Of a DNA stretch of 64,000 nt, positions 33,761 through 46,093 are shown piece by piece (position 1 is the first letter of the stretch; each line of letters starts with the position of its first letter). Where the stretch lies: NCBI GenBank assembly GCA_047967505.1, contig CM106539.1, one strand, 5' to 3'. Under the pieces are notes generated by a model. The model made no database searches and was not told where the DNA came from. It saw nothing but the letters and a program-made list of their open reading frames with translations. A program made the position numbers and the translations under genes. This DNA comes from Dipteris shenzhenensis (Eukaryota; Polypodiophyta; Polypodiopsida; Gleicheniales).

Positions 33761-36418
33761 ACCTAAAAGAATGAGACCTTGTATTACTATATTGCATAAG
33801 GAACATGAAGAATAAATATCACATGCCAAATTGTGACCCTTGTTGGCATTGGAATGGATGGTTACATCAATGGAAACAAATTCAAGTGTTACTATGGTCC
33901 CCTAATACTCCAAATGCTATAGGCCATCCATTGAGAAAAAGAGCTAAAGAAGGAAGTCGCTCATATGAAACAAGAAGTGATAGAGGAACCTAGGGCAAGC
34001 TAAAAAGAAAAACTCAAGGCTAATAACAATTTGCAAAGCATACATGGAAGGGTTAAACCCCATGGAGGATCTCACTATTGCCCAGGCTAGGGTACAAGTA
34101 GACTTTTAGTTGTGCAAGGAAACTATTTGTTCAGCAAAAGCCTTTGTCAACCTTGGAGCAAGCCATAACCTCATATCTTGTACCTAGTTCCTGACGTTCA
34201 AGGTAACAAGAATAAGTCATTCTCAATAGGATTTTGTGCTAGGCAATCAATTGCCAAATTGATTGGCGTGAATGCACAACAACATTGACAAATAATGAAT
34301 GCACCTCGGTCATCTCGATAGGCTCTGGGATCTCAAGCCCATTAGCAACTTATAAGTCCAGCAATACAATGTCCCTAGTCAACAAGGCCACTGCTACACT
34401 AAATGCAACCAAAGCTTCCTCGTCCACCTCAGCTATTATCAAGATGATGTCCGCATCCTTCAGTGCAAATACCGCCATGCCATTAAGAGGACAAGTGAAG
34501 GGACCACCCATAACCATACCTTCCACATCGACAACCCCTCCTTCTAAGGGAAAATAATCCCACTAGATTCCAAAAAGAGTGCCTCCCACCTGTACTCTAC
34601 ATCCATCAGAAAACCAATCTCAACATGTGGCTTACTCCCCACATGATTCGTCTACAAGTTGCAAATCCAAGAATTGCAACCTCACCACTCCACTCACCCT
34701 TAGAGAATTGCCACACCCACCAGATAATCCAATGGTAGTGTAGTGATAGGAACACAAGAACCTGCCCTTAGCATGGGGGTAGAATTGCAAGAACCTACTG
34801 CTAGCCCATCCAGGAAGATTCACCCCAAGGCAAGAGTGCAATTGACCCCACTCTACCCACGAGTTCTTATGTTGCAAGCAAGGCCACCATCCAGAATTAT
34901 AGTGGTAAGTTGTAACACAAGAACCTACTATCATCACAATGAAGGGAACTAAAGCCCAATCCCTCGATGTGCCACAATGGGTACCTAAGAGAAAGTCACT
35001 AAGTCCAGCCTCTGCTTCTACTACCACATCGATGATTGTCACAGTGGACACATAAGAACATGCTCCTAAAAAGGTAGTAGCACCACAAGAATCCACCAAT
35101 GACCCTAAAGGGGAGGGACCTCCAAAAGCACCAACATCTCTAAAATTTCCACAGTGTCTCAAACATTACCCCACGTTTATCAAGACCTTCAAGCCATCTT
35201 ATAGATGCTCGCGCCCACCCCATATATAACTCCAAGGTGCAGCTCTCCGCCCTCTTTGCCATTTCAGCAAATATGTGGATTGGAGAGACACCAAGTACAC
35301 TAAGTCTGCACAAGTTTGAGTCCACTCATGCTTCTCAAGACTAGGTGACAATAGACGGTCCCTAAAGTAGGTGAAAATAGGAGTCCCCCTCATTGCCGAT
35401 AGTCATTTCCTAGGTGAATAGAGCACCATTTGCATTCCCAATAGGTCACAATCATGGAGAACTTTAGGTGAATAGGCCTCATCCCCCCATCAATAAGTTT
35501 CTTGAGGATAGTTATCCACACCATCAGCGGGGAATCACTAAATAATCACTCCCCCACTTATCTGACGCTCACACACCTCTGGAAAATGTCAAGAAATGTC
35601 CAAAAAATCAGAGAGCTCCAAAATGGCCCCTTCAAAAAATACGTTGCATTAATTGTAACCCCATGCACCCATGAGGTTAATAACCCATCACACGTGGGGA
35701 TAGAATCACAATGCATGTGGGGATAGCATCACATCACACTTGGGGATATCATTACAGTGCATGTAGGGATGGCATCGCATCGCACGATCGCATCGCACGC
35801 TGGCACACTAGCACCATGCACATTGGGTTACCAAGGTAATGTATGCCTAGATTACTAATGCAACATCTACAGGGATAGTAATGCAGTGTGCACTAGGATA
35901 GATTTCTATATAAGAGGGCCCTTGGGCAAAAATCCACTTTGTTAGCAGTTCTAACAGAACTCTTGCAAATTTTCTCTAAAAATCCCAACTACAAAATCTG
36001 ACTTTCAAGCCATCTTGCTTGCCTTTCCAAGCTCTCAATTCCTGCATGAGTTCATCTTCCAAAAGCTTAGACGACTCCTTTGATTGATGAATTCACAATC
36101 TACCACTCTTTTGGCACCATGGAGTCGACCAGGTCCATACTCCCAGCTTGTCTAGTCCTTCCACCAGTCCCCCATCTACCATAGCTTATCTAGTCCTTCC
36201 ACCACTCCCTCTACCACTGCTGTCAACCCATGTTCCCCCCTCTCTACTTCTTTTTATACTCTTCCTATCTCATTGCCCCTTCTCGATAATGTGATCGAAG
36301 AAGAGCTAATTGAGGAAACCCATAGTTAGAAATGTGGTCAAGCTTCAACATCCCACCCATCCAAGCATAGGAAGGTCATCCCTGTAGCCAAGCATAGGAA
36401 GGTCACCATGGCAACCCC
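33761..36418 (+). other. No gene; retroelement-like debris
   Basis: Near 34136-34185 a frame reads KAFVNLGASHNLIS, which resembles a retroviral-type aspartic protease core with the catalytic Asp changed to Asn. Around 34285-34557 there is a Ser/Thr/Ala-rich frame. A TATA-like TCTATATAAGAGGGCCC at 35908-35924, followed by a leader-like segment, could be an LTR promoter. Short repeats of 'catgtggggatag' occur at 35690-35780. Nothing is intact. Confidence 0.35.
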
Positions 36419-36421
36419 TCT

Positions 36422-37345
36422 TTATATTGAGCACTTTGTGACTGCCAACACTTCTTCTCTAAGCCAAAGCTGGCTTAATGCTTTTAACCACATCTCAGGA
36501 AATGATTTGCCATAAACTATGCAAGTGAGCTTACTGCATAACAAATATCTGGTTATGTGATATTTAGATAGATATATAAGAGATCCGATGAGCTGCCAAT
36601 AGTAATTGTCATTGATGGTACACATTTTTGAATTTTTAGTAAGTTCCAAACTCTTTTCCCTGGGAGTGGCTGCATTCTTGCAATCTGCCATATGAAACTT
36701 CTTCTAGCAAAACTGTCAACCATTTCAGCTGATTCATGAAGGTGTTGTCTGAATCTCTCCAGAACTCAAGACAATAGTGCATAAGTCCAAGATCTTTCAT
36801 GTCAAAATCTGTAGATAAGTCTTGTTTCAATTTCTTAATGAAGCTTTCCTTGCTTCTGGTCACAATCAGATCATCTACGTACAAAAGTGCAATAGTAATG
36901 TCTTCCCCTTAAACTTTGTAGTAGAGTGTATGATCTGCATTGGACTTCATGTATCCCAGATTAGCAAAATACTTGTCGATTCTACTGTACCAACTTCTGG
37001 GTACTTACTTTAAGCCGTAAAGACTTTTCTTTAGATGGCAAACCTGATTCTCTTTTTCTGATTCAACATAACCCGCTAGTTGTTACATGCAGACTTCCTC
37101 GTCTAGGTAACCATTGAGAAAAGCATTCTTGACATTGAGTAATACACATTCCATATGTTAAGTATTGCTAGTGATATCAAGAACCATATGGAATCCATCT
37201 TTACTACTACAGGAGCATAAGTCTCATCATAATCTTGACCATATTGCTATGCAAATCCTTTTGCAACTAGGTTGGCTTTGTATCTTTCAATACTTCCATA
37301 TGGATTGTACTTCACTTTGTACTTTCATGAAGCTTGATGAAATTG
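36422..37345 (-). pseudogene. Ty1/Copia reverse transcriptase remnant
   Basis: On the minus strand, from 37345 downwards, it reads LLNVKNAFLNGYLDEEVCM (normally with Asp-Val-Lys; here Asp is Asn), QLAGYVESEKENQVCHLKKS, LYGLK, NADHTLYYKV, then ALLYVDDLIVT at about 36890, KKLKQDLSTDFDMKDLGLMHY, and pieces of the RT thumb and connection (ADCKNAATP, YYWQLIGSLIYL). At least four stops and frame changes interrupt it. No LTRs could be assigned. Confidence 0.82.
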
Positions 37346-39325
37346 CCTAGATCATGATGAATACCTTCAATGAGCTTGAGAATGAAACCATGATAGCTAT
37401 GAGAAAATTGCATTAGGTCTATACCATTTGCCCGGAGCTCTCAAGATCTTTCTTGAGTGTACCAATGGATACCAAAGATAGAATGCAAATGATGCTCTAG
37501 GATGAAGATTGAAAATGCATGAAGTGGCTTGACAATCCAACACCTGGCTTGGTTTTATATGTCTCCTTTGGTACCACGGTAGTCCTAACAGCAAAATAGT
37601 TTGAAGAGCTGGCCTTGGTGCTTGAGGCAACAAATGAGCAGCTACTACTGTGGGTGGTTTGGTTGGACATCACGAAGAGGCCACATGGAGTCTTATTTCC
37701 TAATGGCAAGAATGTGTCTGCTTCACGTCATTCTGTAGGTGCTATTGCGTCTAACGATGGGGGGTTTGCTGATGCACGTGGGTTGGAATTTGACCCTGGA
37801 GGGACTACTGGTAGGAGTACCAATGTTGGGGTGGACATATTTTGCTAATCAAGGGCTGAACATGAGATTTTCCATGGATAAGTTAGCCCATTAAAAAGAT
37901 CTAGATAGCTCGAGGCTGCATTGTCAACTTACATTACAAGCCATGGGTGACACCTTGTAAGAGATAGAACAAAAAGCGAGAGAGTTGGCCAGAGCACTAT
38001 AGGAACGAAATGAGACACTTGAAAAAGAATTCTTGATGGAGATTGCCAAGGATGATACACTGTTCATATAGATGGGAGAGGCCAAGTAAGCCCTCGAGCA
38101 ATATCGACAGCATGCAGAGAAGACCCAAAAGGCAATGCACCACTAGATTGAAGCTATGCATGCCTCTAATCACGAGTAACTTGAGAGGTACAATCAATTG
38201 TATGATCTAGCCTACCAAAGAAATCGAGATGGATAGCTAGATGGAGGTGGAGTACGACTAGGTTCTTGAAGCATTTTCTGACTTCAACACTCATGCCCTA
38301 GAACCCCACGTAGTGGAAGACACCTTCCACTTTCTTTTTAACATCCTTAGGATTTCCTCCATTCAGTGCCACCTAGATCTCATTAATTCCCTTCCCCCCA
38401 CTTACATTTTTGATGTCAGCTACCACCACTCTATCCATGCACACCCCATCCTAGTAATGGCCTTTTCCAATGGTGGTGACCTTAGATTTGAAGAGTACCA
38501 TGATATCCGACACTTCCCCTTGCACCCTATAATCCTCAAATTTTTATAGTTGATGCAAGTGTCTCCTACAATCCTCCTTTTCTCCCATTGACATAGAAAT
38601 TTTGGAACTATCTAAGCTTAGCAAGACCTCTAGTCCCTAGGCATGCACCCTCCCTTTCATGGCCGAAGGCCTTGGGTGGCTACATGAATGCAGCCAAGAG
38701 GAAGCCCAAAAAACTTACAACTATATTTTGGCCCCCGAAGTGGTGCAATACCTCCCGCTGATTTTATGTAGCTCTATAATAAAGTCCTAGAAGCTGTGCA
38801 GTGCATGCTCGAGATGAAGGATTTAGCCATTTTGAGATCAAGCATGTCGCTTACCCTCGTACACTTTTTGAAGAGGAAGTTAATATGGCCATAGCAATCT
38901 TTAACTCCACCCCCCACCCTGACACTTCTTAGCTCCCCCACCCACAAGATAATTTCAGCCGCCTCATTGCCTCCCCTCTTAATACTGATCTTAACTTCCC
39001 TAACCTCACCACTTCTACCCCCTCTACACAGCCCTCTTCCTTAGAGTCATCCACCACCACACACTAAGGTGCTTCTATGGAACTAGTACAATGCACTCCT
39101 AATGACCTTACTTCTGATTAGATCCATCATATATTGTGGCCTGCATTTGTGCCTCCTCTAGAGGATCTCCCCAAGCAATAGCCTTCTATAGAGCCAGGGA
39201 CCACTTCCCAATGGATGGCAAGGATCATGTAGAAGATATACCAAAAAATGATCTTAAGTGGTATTGAGTCCTCCATAAGTGCAGACCTTTTGAGGACATG
39301 ACAAATCTTAGCACGTGGAAGGGCA
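37346..39325. other. No identifiable gene (2 kb)
   Basis: Fragments of open frame on the plus strand (37615-37848, 38313-38549) lack known motifs. 38900-39080 is Pro/Ser/Thr-rich when translated and resembles linker DNA of retroelements. Stops are frequent. Confidence 0.4.
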
Positions 39326-39334
39326 AGTTGTAAA

Positions 39335-39980
39335 GCTTTGACCTCAAAGCCCCGTCTACATTATTGAATTCCAGGAACTCATAGCTTTCATTGAGTGGAT
39401 GTTCCACAAATGGGACGCCATGCATAGGCTCGAAGAAAGAGGTGGATACCAACCACCTACTATTGATGCGGCCACAAGAGTCCAGCTTCTCTAGAGAGTG
39501 CCATTTTTGAAGAAGTAGGAATCTTGGCACAACTATTATAATGCCTACTGCTCTCGCTGCATTCATCCAACCTATATGTCAATGCCATGCCGATGGAAGT
39601 GGTTTCTTTTTTGGGAATTGTGGGAGAATGATTCCAATGCCATCTACAATTTCCCCCACTTCAACTTTCCTCCCGTTGGCACTACTTACAACCTTATAAT
39701 GCAAAAGAAGGACTACATTAACAAGTATGAGGAACTCCTTGATCCACCAGTGATGGTCACCTCAATCCACTACTTCTGGCTCTTGATCATTTTGTTACGG
39801 GACGTTTCGGAACATCACCCAACACTTGAAGAAAGAAATCTTAATGTCCACCACAAGATCGTATTCAAAATGGATGAAGGGCCAAGCAAGTCATATGCAT
39901 GTACCTCTGAGTTCGCAATTTTCACACACATCATATACGAACATTCAAGGACATGCATGGCGGACTTTTGGGACCCCTGA
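39335..39980 (+). pseudogene. Unidentified coding-like stretch, interrupted by two stops
   Basis: One plus-strand frame remains protein-like for about 210 codons: EFQELIAFIEWMFHKWDAMH, then stops near 39493 and 39517, then an uninterrupted 134 codons from 39576 (MSMPCRWKWFLFWELWENDS) to 39980. It is rich in Trp, Tyr, His and Phe, unlike the low-complexity frames nearby. I do not recognise the family. A plant retroelement gag or a decayed host gene are both possible. Confidence 0.35.
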
Positions 39981-40033
39981 TTTCCTTTTCATAGAATCTT
40001 CCAATGGCTTTTTGGTCGCTACTCCCTCATGTA

Positions 40034-40335
40034 ATCCATGCTGATCATTTACCAATGCTGGAGCTTCATGTTCATTAACCCATTGTAGATTGGTCATGCT
40101 ACTCATTTCTACTAAATCCAGAGCTTCATGGATTGAACTGATGCTTCCCATTGTCGTAGATGGGTCATGCTACTCATGTCTACTAATGCCAAAGCATCGT
40201 GGTTTTTAACCAATAGTAGATGGGTCATGCTACTCACACCTACTAATGCCAAAGCTTGAACTAGTAGTAGATGGGTCATGCTACTCTTATCTACTAATGT
40301 CGGAGCTTCATGGATTGAACTAAGGCTTCCCATCC
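40034..40335. repeat. Degenerate minisatellite, 4-5 units of 51-71 bp
   Basis: AGATGGGTCATGCTACTC (or a close variant) begins units at 40087, 40158, 40218 and 40269, each followed by TCTACTAATGCCAAAGC-like sequence; a weaker copy precedes at about 40034. Units vary in length by indels. Confidence 0.85.
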
Positions 40336-40499
40336 ACGAGCTGGAGACCCTCCTTCCTCCACAGCTTCTCAAGCTACTGCCTTCCACCTCCTTGCATTTC
40401 TGCGTAGCTTCAACAACTTCTCTCCCTACATCATTGCCCTCACCTTCTTTTCCACTCCCCGGGCTCTATATTTACCTTACCTCCTCTGGCTCCCTCCTT

Positions 40500-40933
40500 T
40501 AGCTCCATCAGCTCTAGCCAAAAGAGTCTTGAGATACATCAAAGGTACAAGAAAGTTTGGAATAGAATACAGAGGAAGTCATCCAAGGTTGTCAAACAAA
40601 TAGCCAACTGTTTCTTTGTCTTCAACAAAAGCAGAATATAGGGCACTCACTACAGCTGCATGTGAGGCTATATGTCTCAAAAGACTATTGTTAGAAACAT
40701 ATTACTTTGATGAATCAATGCCAACAACAATATACTGTGATAATCATTTGGCTCAAGCATTGGCCAAGAATCCAGTATATCACTCCAAGACAAAGCACGT
40801 TGATGTCAGAGAGCATTTCATCAGAGAAAGAGTGTTACTTGGTGACATCACACTGCAGCATTCTGATAGCAAAGAGAATGTTGCAGACATCTTTACCAAA
40901 CCACTCGGTAAAGAGCTTTTTGAGAAGCACTGA
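40500..40933 (+). pseudogene. Ty1/Copia RNase H C-terminus with internal deletion
   Basis: The frame reads LAKRVLRYIKGTRKFGIEYR, then jumps to PTVSLSSTKAEYRALTTAAC (RNase H), IYCDNHLAQALAKNPVYHSK, TKHVDVREHFIRERV and KENVADIFTKPLG, ending with a stop at 40931. The first part of RNase H (the TDSDWAG box and following) is missing, so about 60 codons have been lost between the two halves. The C-terminal 105 codons are uninterrupted. Confidence 0.88.
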
Positions 40934-40963
40934 CAAGCTCTTGGTTTGACGCAGAGGAAGGGC

Positions 40964-41236
40964 ATTCGCATTAAAGGGGTGTGATGGAATGTAAAGCTTA
41001 GTCCTTCTTCGATTCCTCAGAATCATCATCTTGAGGGAAGGCTTCATGATGTTGAGCTTGAAGGAAGGTGTTGAGAAACCATGCTCAACATCATGTGATC
41101 ATATGTACATGGCACTAACACATATAGAGTGCTAAAAAGGAAAGGGTTAGATGCCCTAACCCTAAAAGGGTTTGTATACATTCTATGTTTTCAACTAAAT
41201 CTAGTGTACAGTTAGTCATTTGTGGTGTGCTCTCTA
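40964..41236 (+). mobile_element. Polypurine tract and probable 3' LTR of the Copia remnant
   Basis: ATTAAAGGGGTG at 40969-40980 looks like a polypurine tract and is followed by TGATGGAATG at 40981, a plausible LTR start. The LTR would run to about 41230, where pyrimidine-rich DNA begins. No second LTR or TSD is found, so the right edge is uncertain. Confidence 0.5.
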
Positions 41237-43230
41237 GCTATGCCCTCTCTCCTCATCTCCACTCTTCTCCTCTCCCCTCTTCATATTTTGTCACCCCTAT
41301 CTCCCATCCTACACCCTTCTTGTCTTTCTCTCAATTCAACCCATCCCATCCTTCCCCTATTTAGCCCATTTTATCTTTGCTCATTCCTGCTTTGGACTTT
41401 TCCATATCCATATCCCATCATGAATCCTATACCTTTCTCTCCTCCCCTTATCCATCCCTTCCATTCCCTATCGACTTTTACCCTCTTTCTCATTTCCTTT
41501 ATACTCTTTTCCTTCCCATCCTTACTTTTCGCATCCCCTTCTACTGCCTCACACCTATTTCCTGTGTGCTCTCTATCCCACCCTCACACACACTCAACTT
41601 CTTTCTCATCCCTATCCTCTTTGCCCCCATCTTTTCCCGTACTATTCCCATCAACTCATATTCAACCCATCCCTATTTCCCCTTCACAACCCCTTCCCCT
41701 TTCCCATCCTCTCCTATCCCCTCATATTTAGCCCTATCCCCTCATCCCATCCTTTCCCCTCCTGTCCCATTCCTTCATACTTCCCATCCTTCCCATCCTC
41801 TCCATCCCTCTTCTCATCCTCTCATATTCAGCCCCACTCCTCTTTCCCCTTCCAACCTTTTTCCATTTCTCATTTTAACCACTCTTCCACCCCCTTATCC
41901 TTTGCATCCTTTGCCATCCCCTTATCCCCTCAATCCTATCCTTTGCCCTCCTCTTCGTGTATCTCTTTTCCAGTCTATCTTTATCTCTTTCTCATCTCCT
42001 TTACCCTCTTTCCCCCTCTCTTCCCATACCCTCTTTCAAGCCTCATCTATATCTTTGCCATCTACCTATATCTTTTTCTCATCTCCTTTATCCTCTTTTC
42101 CCCTCTCTTCCCATCTACCTATAACTTCTTCCCATCCCCTCATATTCAGCCCCATCCTTATTTCCCTTTCCAACCCCTTTCCCTTTCCCCTTCTCCTTTC
42201 CATCTTCTTTCCCATCCATCCACTCCCCCTTCCCATCCCCTCATATTCAGCCCCATCATTTCCCCTTTCCCATCCATCCACTCCCCTTCCCATCCCATTT
42301 GTCCTTTCACATCTGGTTTGCCTTCTCTCTTTTCCATCCCATCCACTTTCCTTTCCCATCGCTCCCATACCACCCTTTTCCATCCCATACACTCCTCCTT
42401 ACTGCTGTCTCCCATCTGTTCATATTTACCTGCATCCTTCCCACCCTCTTTCCCATCCCACCTCCTCCTCCTCTTCCCATCCCCTCATCTGAACAACCCC
42501 ATCTATCTTTCCCTTGGCAAGGATAAGGGGATGGGAGAGGAGGAAAAATGATGGGGGTGAGGCAAAATATGAGCTGATGAGAGAGGATGGGAAAGGGGAA
42601 GGGGGTTTGGATTGGGACATATCAACGGGGATGAACATGAGGAGTTGAGAAGAGGAGGGGAAGCAAAAGTGCATGGGATGAGTGAGATGAGGGGCTGAAT
42701 GTGCAAGGATGGGAGAGGACTGCAAAAGGGAAACGAGGTTAGGAAGGGAGAAGAGGATGGGGCTGAATATGAGGGTATGGGAAAGAGGGTGAGGTTGGGG
42801 CTGAATATGAAGAAAGAGGTACAAAAGGGGATAGTAAGGGAAAAAATATAGGTGGAATGTGAGTTTATCTCACAATTCATCTCTTTTTCCACTGCCCTTG
42901 TAAAACTTTCAACACTCTTCCCTAAACCTTATTCTCACAAGCCCCACCAACTTATATCTTGTCCTCTTGAGCTCCCAACTTCCACCTCATCCATGTAATC
43001 CCCCTCCCTCTTCCCTCCCCCTCCTCCTCCTACTCCCCTCCCCTCTTCTCTCTTTACGTCCTCCCTCACCCCTTGCCCTCGTGCTTGCTTGTGACCCTGA
43101 CCACCCACACTGTGTTCCCCCACCCTCCCATGCCTCACCCCTCAACAAGCCCTCTCACACCTTAACCTGTGATGCTGCCTCGACCCCTCGCCCTCTCGTG
43201 CCTCAGCTTTGACCCCAATGTGCCGCCCTC
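41237..43230 (-). repeat. Purine/pyrimidine block repeat family, copy B (inverted)
   Basis: It is the inverted counterpart of 9640-12126. The outer left end (AGCTATGCCCTCTCT) matches the reverse complement of A's right end; TTTCTCTCAATTC..CCCAT near 41325 matches A near 11980; the hinge CCCTTGGCAAGGATAAGGGG at 42515 matches A near 10845; the complex core CTCACAAGCCCCACCAACTT near 42937 matches A near 10160; and GACCCCAATGTGCC near 43211 matches A near 9930. Tracts differ in internal length, as expected for simple sequence. The several long frames on both strands are compositional. Confidence 0.85.
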
Positions 43231-43429
43231 ATTTAATGAGTACACCAAGTTTGGTTTCTTTTCCTAAAAAGCACTTTCCTCGAATTCCAGCCTTCCTTTC
43301 TTTCTTTCCAATTGAGGTACTTTTACCCAAAAAGCAAGCTACTTTTCACAAAAGGCAATGTGCTTCTCATGTGCAATGTGATGCTTTGTCTCTACTGTGC
43401 AATATTTGTCTGTTCTCTAACTTACGGAT

Positions 43430-44527
43430 GATGTTTCTTGAAGAAACTCGTCCATACTAAAGCAAATCATCTATTTTTGGAGAAAACATCAAGTTCATGT
43501 AGCAATCTAGTGAGCACGTGTCTGTTTCTTGGAAATTGTCCATGTCTTTAGTCAAATGATTTGACTTGTAGTGGGGCAACTTGTTCTTTGTGAGAAATTA
43601 GCCAAGATCCTGAAAGTTGGTGTTGTTCTTGAAGAAGTTGCCGATTTATGGTTTCTTGATTGACTTTGATTTATGGGTTTGGTCAAATCATTTGACTCGT
43701 AGTGGGGCAAATTGTTCTTTGTGAGAAATCAGCCAAGGTACTGAGACTTGTTCTTCTTCCTAAAGAAGGTGTCGATTTATGGGTTCTTGATCGACTTGAA
43801 ACTAGGGAATATACTCAAATTCCTCTAAGGTTGAGGGGACACAAGGGGCGCCCGAGGCTCAGTAGTTACACACCCATGTCTACCAAGAGAATGGCAATGA
43901 TGGGGGCCTCTACTGAGACAGTTTCTGATGAAGTGTCCACTTCTCCAACACAGAAGACACATTGGTAGAGAAGGCCTTTATATGTCACCCTTTGCTAGGC
44001 CAGAGATCCATAGAATACATAATCATTGTGGGGATAGGCTATGGCAATGGAAACTCTAAATGGGATCCCCATTGATTAAAACAAAGTGAAGCTTATCCTA
44101 TCACCCCAAGGGTGTTTATCACTACATGGGACACATGGGATAGGCTGCTACTAGTCTTGTTACATCGTCTGTTTTAGCCCTCTATCTTCAGTTTTTGCCC
44201 GCGATGTTGTCCTGTTGTGTTTTGTTTTGCAAATCCTTTTTTGTGAAAAGACTTTCCAAAGTCCTTCCACCTAAGTTGTCTATTTTAGGTCAAACAACGA
44301 ACTAACTTGGAGTTAATATGATTCTCCTAAATCATGTGTTGATTTTCCATGTACCATGAATGTTCTTAGCAGCCCAAAGTGGTAAAATTTCCCACTGGGG
44401 TTCAAGTTAAGCAACAGGCTAGCATGAATCACCATGTTGTCTTAGAGTTAATGTAACTGTCCTAAGCCAGCTTGGCGATATATTTTGAATGTGATGTGTT
44501 TTGTTATCGTTTAATGTGTGCCCATAG
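43430..44527 (+). repeat. Dispersed repeat C, copy 1 (interrupted by gag-only element)
   Basis: It shares with the inverse of 52180-53400 the segments CATCTATTTTTGGAGAAAACATCAAGTTC, AGAGAATGGCAATGATGGG, CTACTAGTCTTGTT and GGAGTTAATATGATTCTCC. It continues at 47171 after the element at 44528-47165, which split it (TSD CATAG). An internal tandem repeat of 131 bp lies at 43551-43795. No coding region is recognised; an 88-codon frame at 43702-43968 has no known motif. Confidence 0.75.
43551..43795. repeat. 131-bp tandem duplication
   Basis: Copies start GTCAAATGATTTGACT at 43551 and GTCAAATCATTTGACT at 43682. Both continue with GTAGTGGGGCAA and TTGTTCTTTGTGAGAAAT. The starting 14-mer is itself palindromic. 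Confidence 0.9.
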
Positions 44528-44816
44528 TGTTGGAACACTGAAAGGAAAGAGTAGAGTGGACACAAAATCAGAATACTTGCATATAGAATGAAGAAGAAAG
44601 AGGTCCTTAAGTAGGCACCTCATACAAGGTCACTGACATCACTGATGACCTCAAAGCTCCACAATCATCTCCTCAATCTGCTCCTAGATTCACTCAATCA
44701 TCCTATGTGGCTTTTCCACCACCTAACTGTGCTTGTGGGCACCTAACTGTGCCTCTAGCACTCACACATAGAAACATAAGGTGTGCCTGAGGCATACACC
44801 TTGAGATATCCCAACA
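44528..44816 (-). repeat. 3' LTR of gag-only element
   Basis: On the plus strand it starts TGTTGGAACACTG and ends ATATCCCAACA. It contains CACCTAACTGTGC twice, about 20 bp apart. The polypurine tract lies to its right. Confidence 0.95.
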
Positions 44817-44830
44817 AACCCCCCCTCAAG
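44817..44830 (-). other. Polypurine tract of gag-only element
   Basis: CTTGAGGGGGGGTT on the minus strand lies directly upstream of the 3' LTR. Confidence 0.85.
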
Positions 44831-45190
44831 AAAATGCCTCAGGCTATGTCATGGATACATCTAGTCTCATAGTTTCTCATGCCATCTCATGGTGGTCAAG
44901 GATTAATCTATGGCTAGGTTCTCATGCTAGCAAGGGTTCCCTTGGGTGTAAGGTAAATAGAAAGGGATACAAACAGACCTTCCAATGGTTATCTCCCCTA
45001 CATGTACATGCACACAATGTCTGTAGGAGGTACCATGGAACAAAACATACACACGGCCTACATCATAAGGTGACCAGAGGTGTTTACAAAACACACAAAA
45101 CACAATAGTTTATTTCATTCATTTTGGAGGACTATCCAGGCTGAGTACCTTGACATAAAAAGAGAGATCTGGAGCATACATAGAGATGAT

Positions 45191-46093
45191 TTAAAATGCA
45201 TAATCTTCATGGGATGCCTCATCTTGTGGAGGCAAATTCACTGTAAGTAGATTTGCATTTTCTGTCTTTGCTTTGTCTCTGCAAAACTTCTCACTATGGT
45301 TGTTTTTGCCACAGTGCTTGCATGGATTAACTTTGAAGCAGTCCTTTGAAAGGTGATTTGTCTTTCCACAGTGATTGCAAGGAGAATACTTGCCCTTCTG
45401 GAATTTCATAACATAAGCAGTGTCATTGCCTTTCCTTAGCTCCATATGTCTTTCTTCTTCTTGGAGAGCTGAGATAATGCCTTCAAGGTTTGGATTGGGA
45501 AGATTCTTCAAAGTGCTAACAATGTGATCAAAACTTTCAGGCATACTCTTAAGTAGTACTGCCATAGCATCATCAGGGGTGATAGGAGAGTTGATAGAAG
45601 CTAACTGAGTCATAAGACTCCGCATATAGTTGACATGAGCAGCTAAAGTAGTATCACTTGCCATCTTTAATTCAAAGAAAGAGATTTTAAGTGATAGTTT
45701 AGATATGTGAGAGCTTGCACCAAAAATCAAATCTAGCTTCTGCCATGCTTCCGATGGAGACTCCAAGTCAGATATATGATGTATGTAATCATCACCCAAA
45801 GCTAAAGCAATTATACCATATGCTTTTTCTTCTCTTGCTGGATCCCTTGCCGGTCGTGTCGGAGCTGAAGATTCTCCAGCATTTGAGGCCATAGAAGAAG
45901 CGGTAGGAGTAGGTTTGACAAGTCCCCATAAGTTCTCCCGCATCAATGCAAATTTTACCTTCATTTGCCATGTATGGAAGCCCTTTCCATTGAACTTCTC
46001 AAGATTATATAAAGTAGCCATGAGAGGGTCTAACCCAGATATTGGGCAGTGTCTATCTCTCTTACAAGGCAAAAAGAACTGAAATACTTCCAA
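45191..46093 (-). CDS. Copia Gag protein with two CCHC zinc knuckles
   Basis: An intact ORF of 300 codons. The internal ATG at 46021 (MATLYNLEKFNGKGFHTWQ) is the more likely start because the family begins with the NLxKFxGxNFxxW-type motif; the first 24 residues would then be leader. Features: the Copia gag core at about 90-230 (SEAWQKLDLIFG, KISFFELKM, LLKSMPESFDHIV, as in UBN2-type gag), then two zinc knuckles, CNHCGKTNHLSKDC (about 239-252) and CKHCGKNNHSEKFC (about 258-271), and an acidic C-terminus. Gag forms the virus-like particle in the cytoplasm and packages RNA through the knuckles. The frame stops before any protease motif (DSGAS), so it encodes Gag alone. No stop or frameshift interrupts it. 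Confidence 0.93.
   Translation of the reverse strand: MEVFQFFLPCKRDRHCPISGLDPLMATLYNLEKFNGKGFHTWQMKVKFALMRENLWGLVKPTPTASSMASNAGESSAPTRPARDPAREEKAYGIIALALGDDYIHHISDLESPSEAWQKLDLIFGASSHISKLSLKISFFELKMASDTTLAAHVNYMRSLMTQLASINSPITPDDAMAVLLKSMPESFDHIVSTLKNLPNPNLEGIISALQEEERHMELRKGNDTAYVMKFQKGKYSPCNHCGKTNHLSKDCFKVNPCKHCGKNNHSEKFCRDKAKTENANLLTVNLPPQDEASHEDYAF

Noticed and set aside
41377-42492. 371-codon plus-strand ORF
   Set aside because: Same reason: low-complexity pyrimidine DNA with no TAA/TAG/TGA by composition; no domain.
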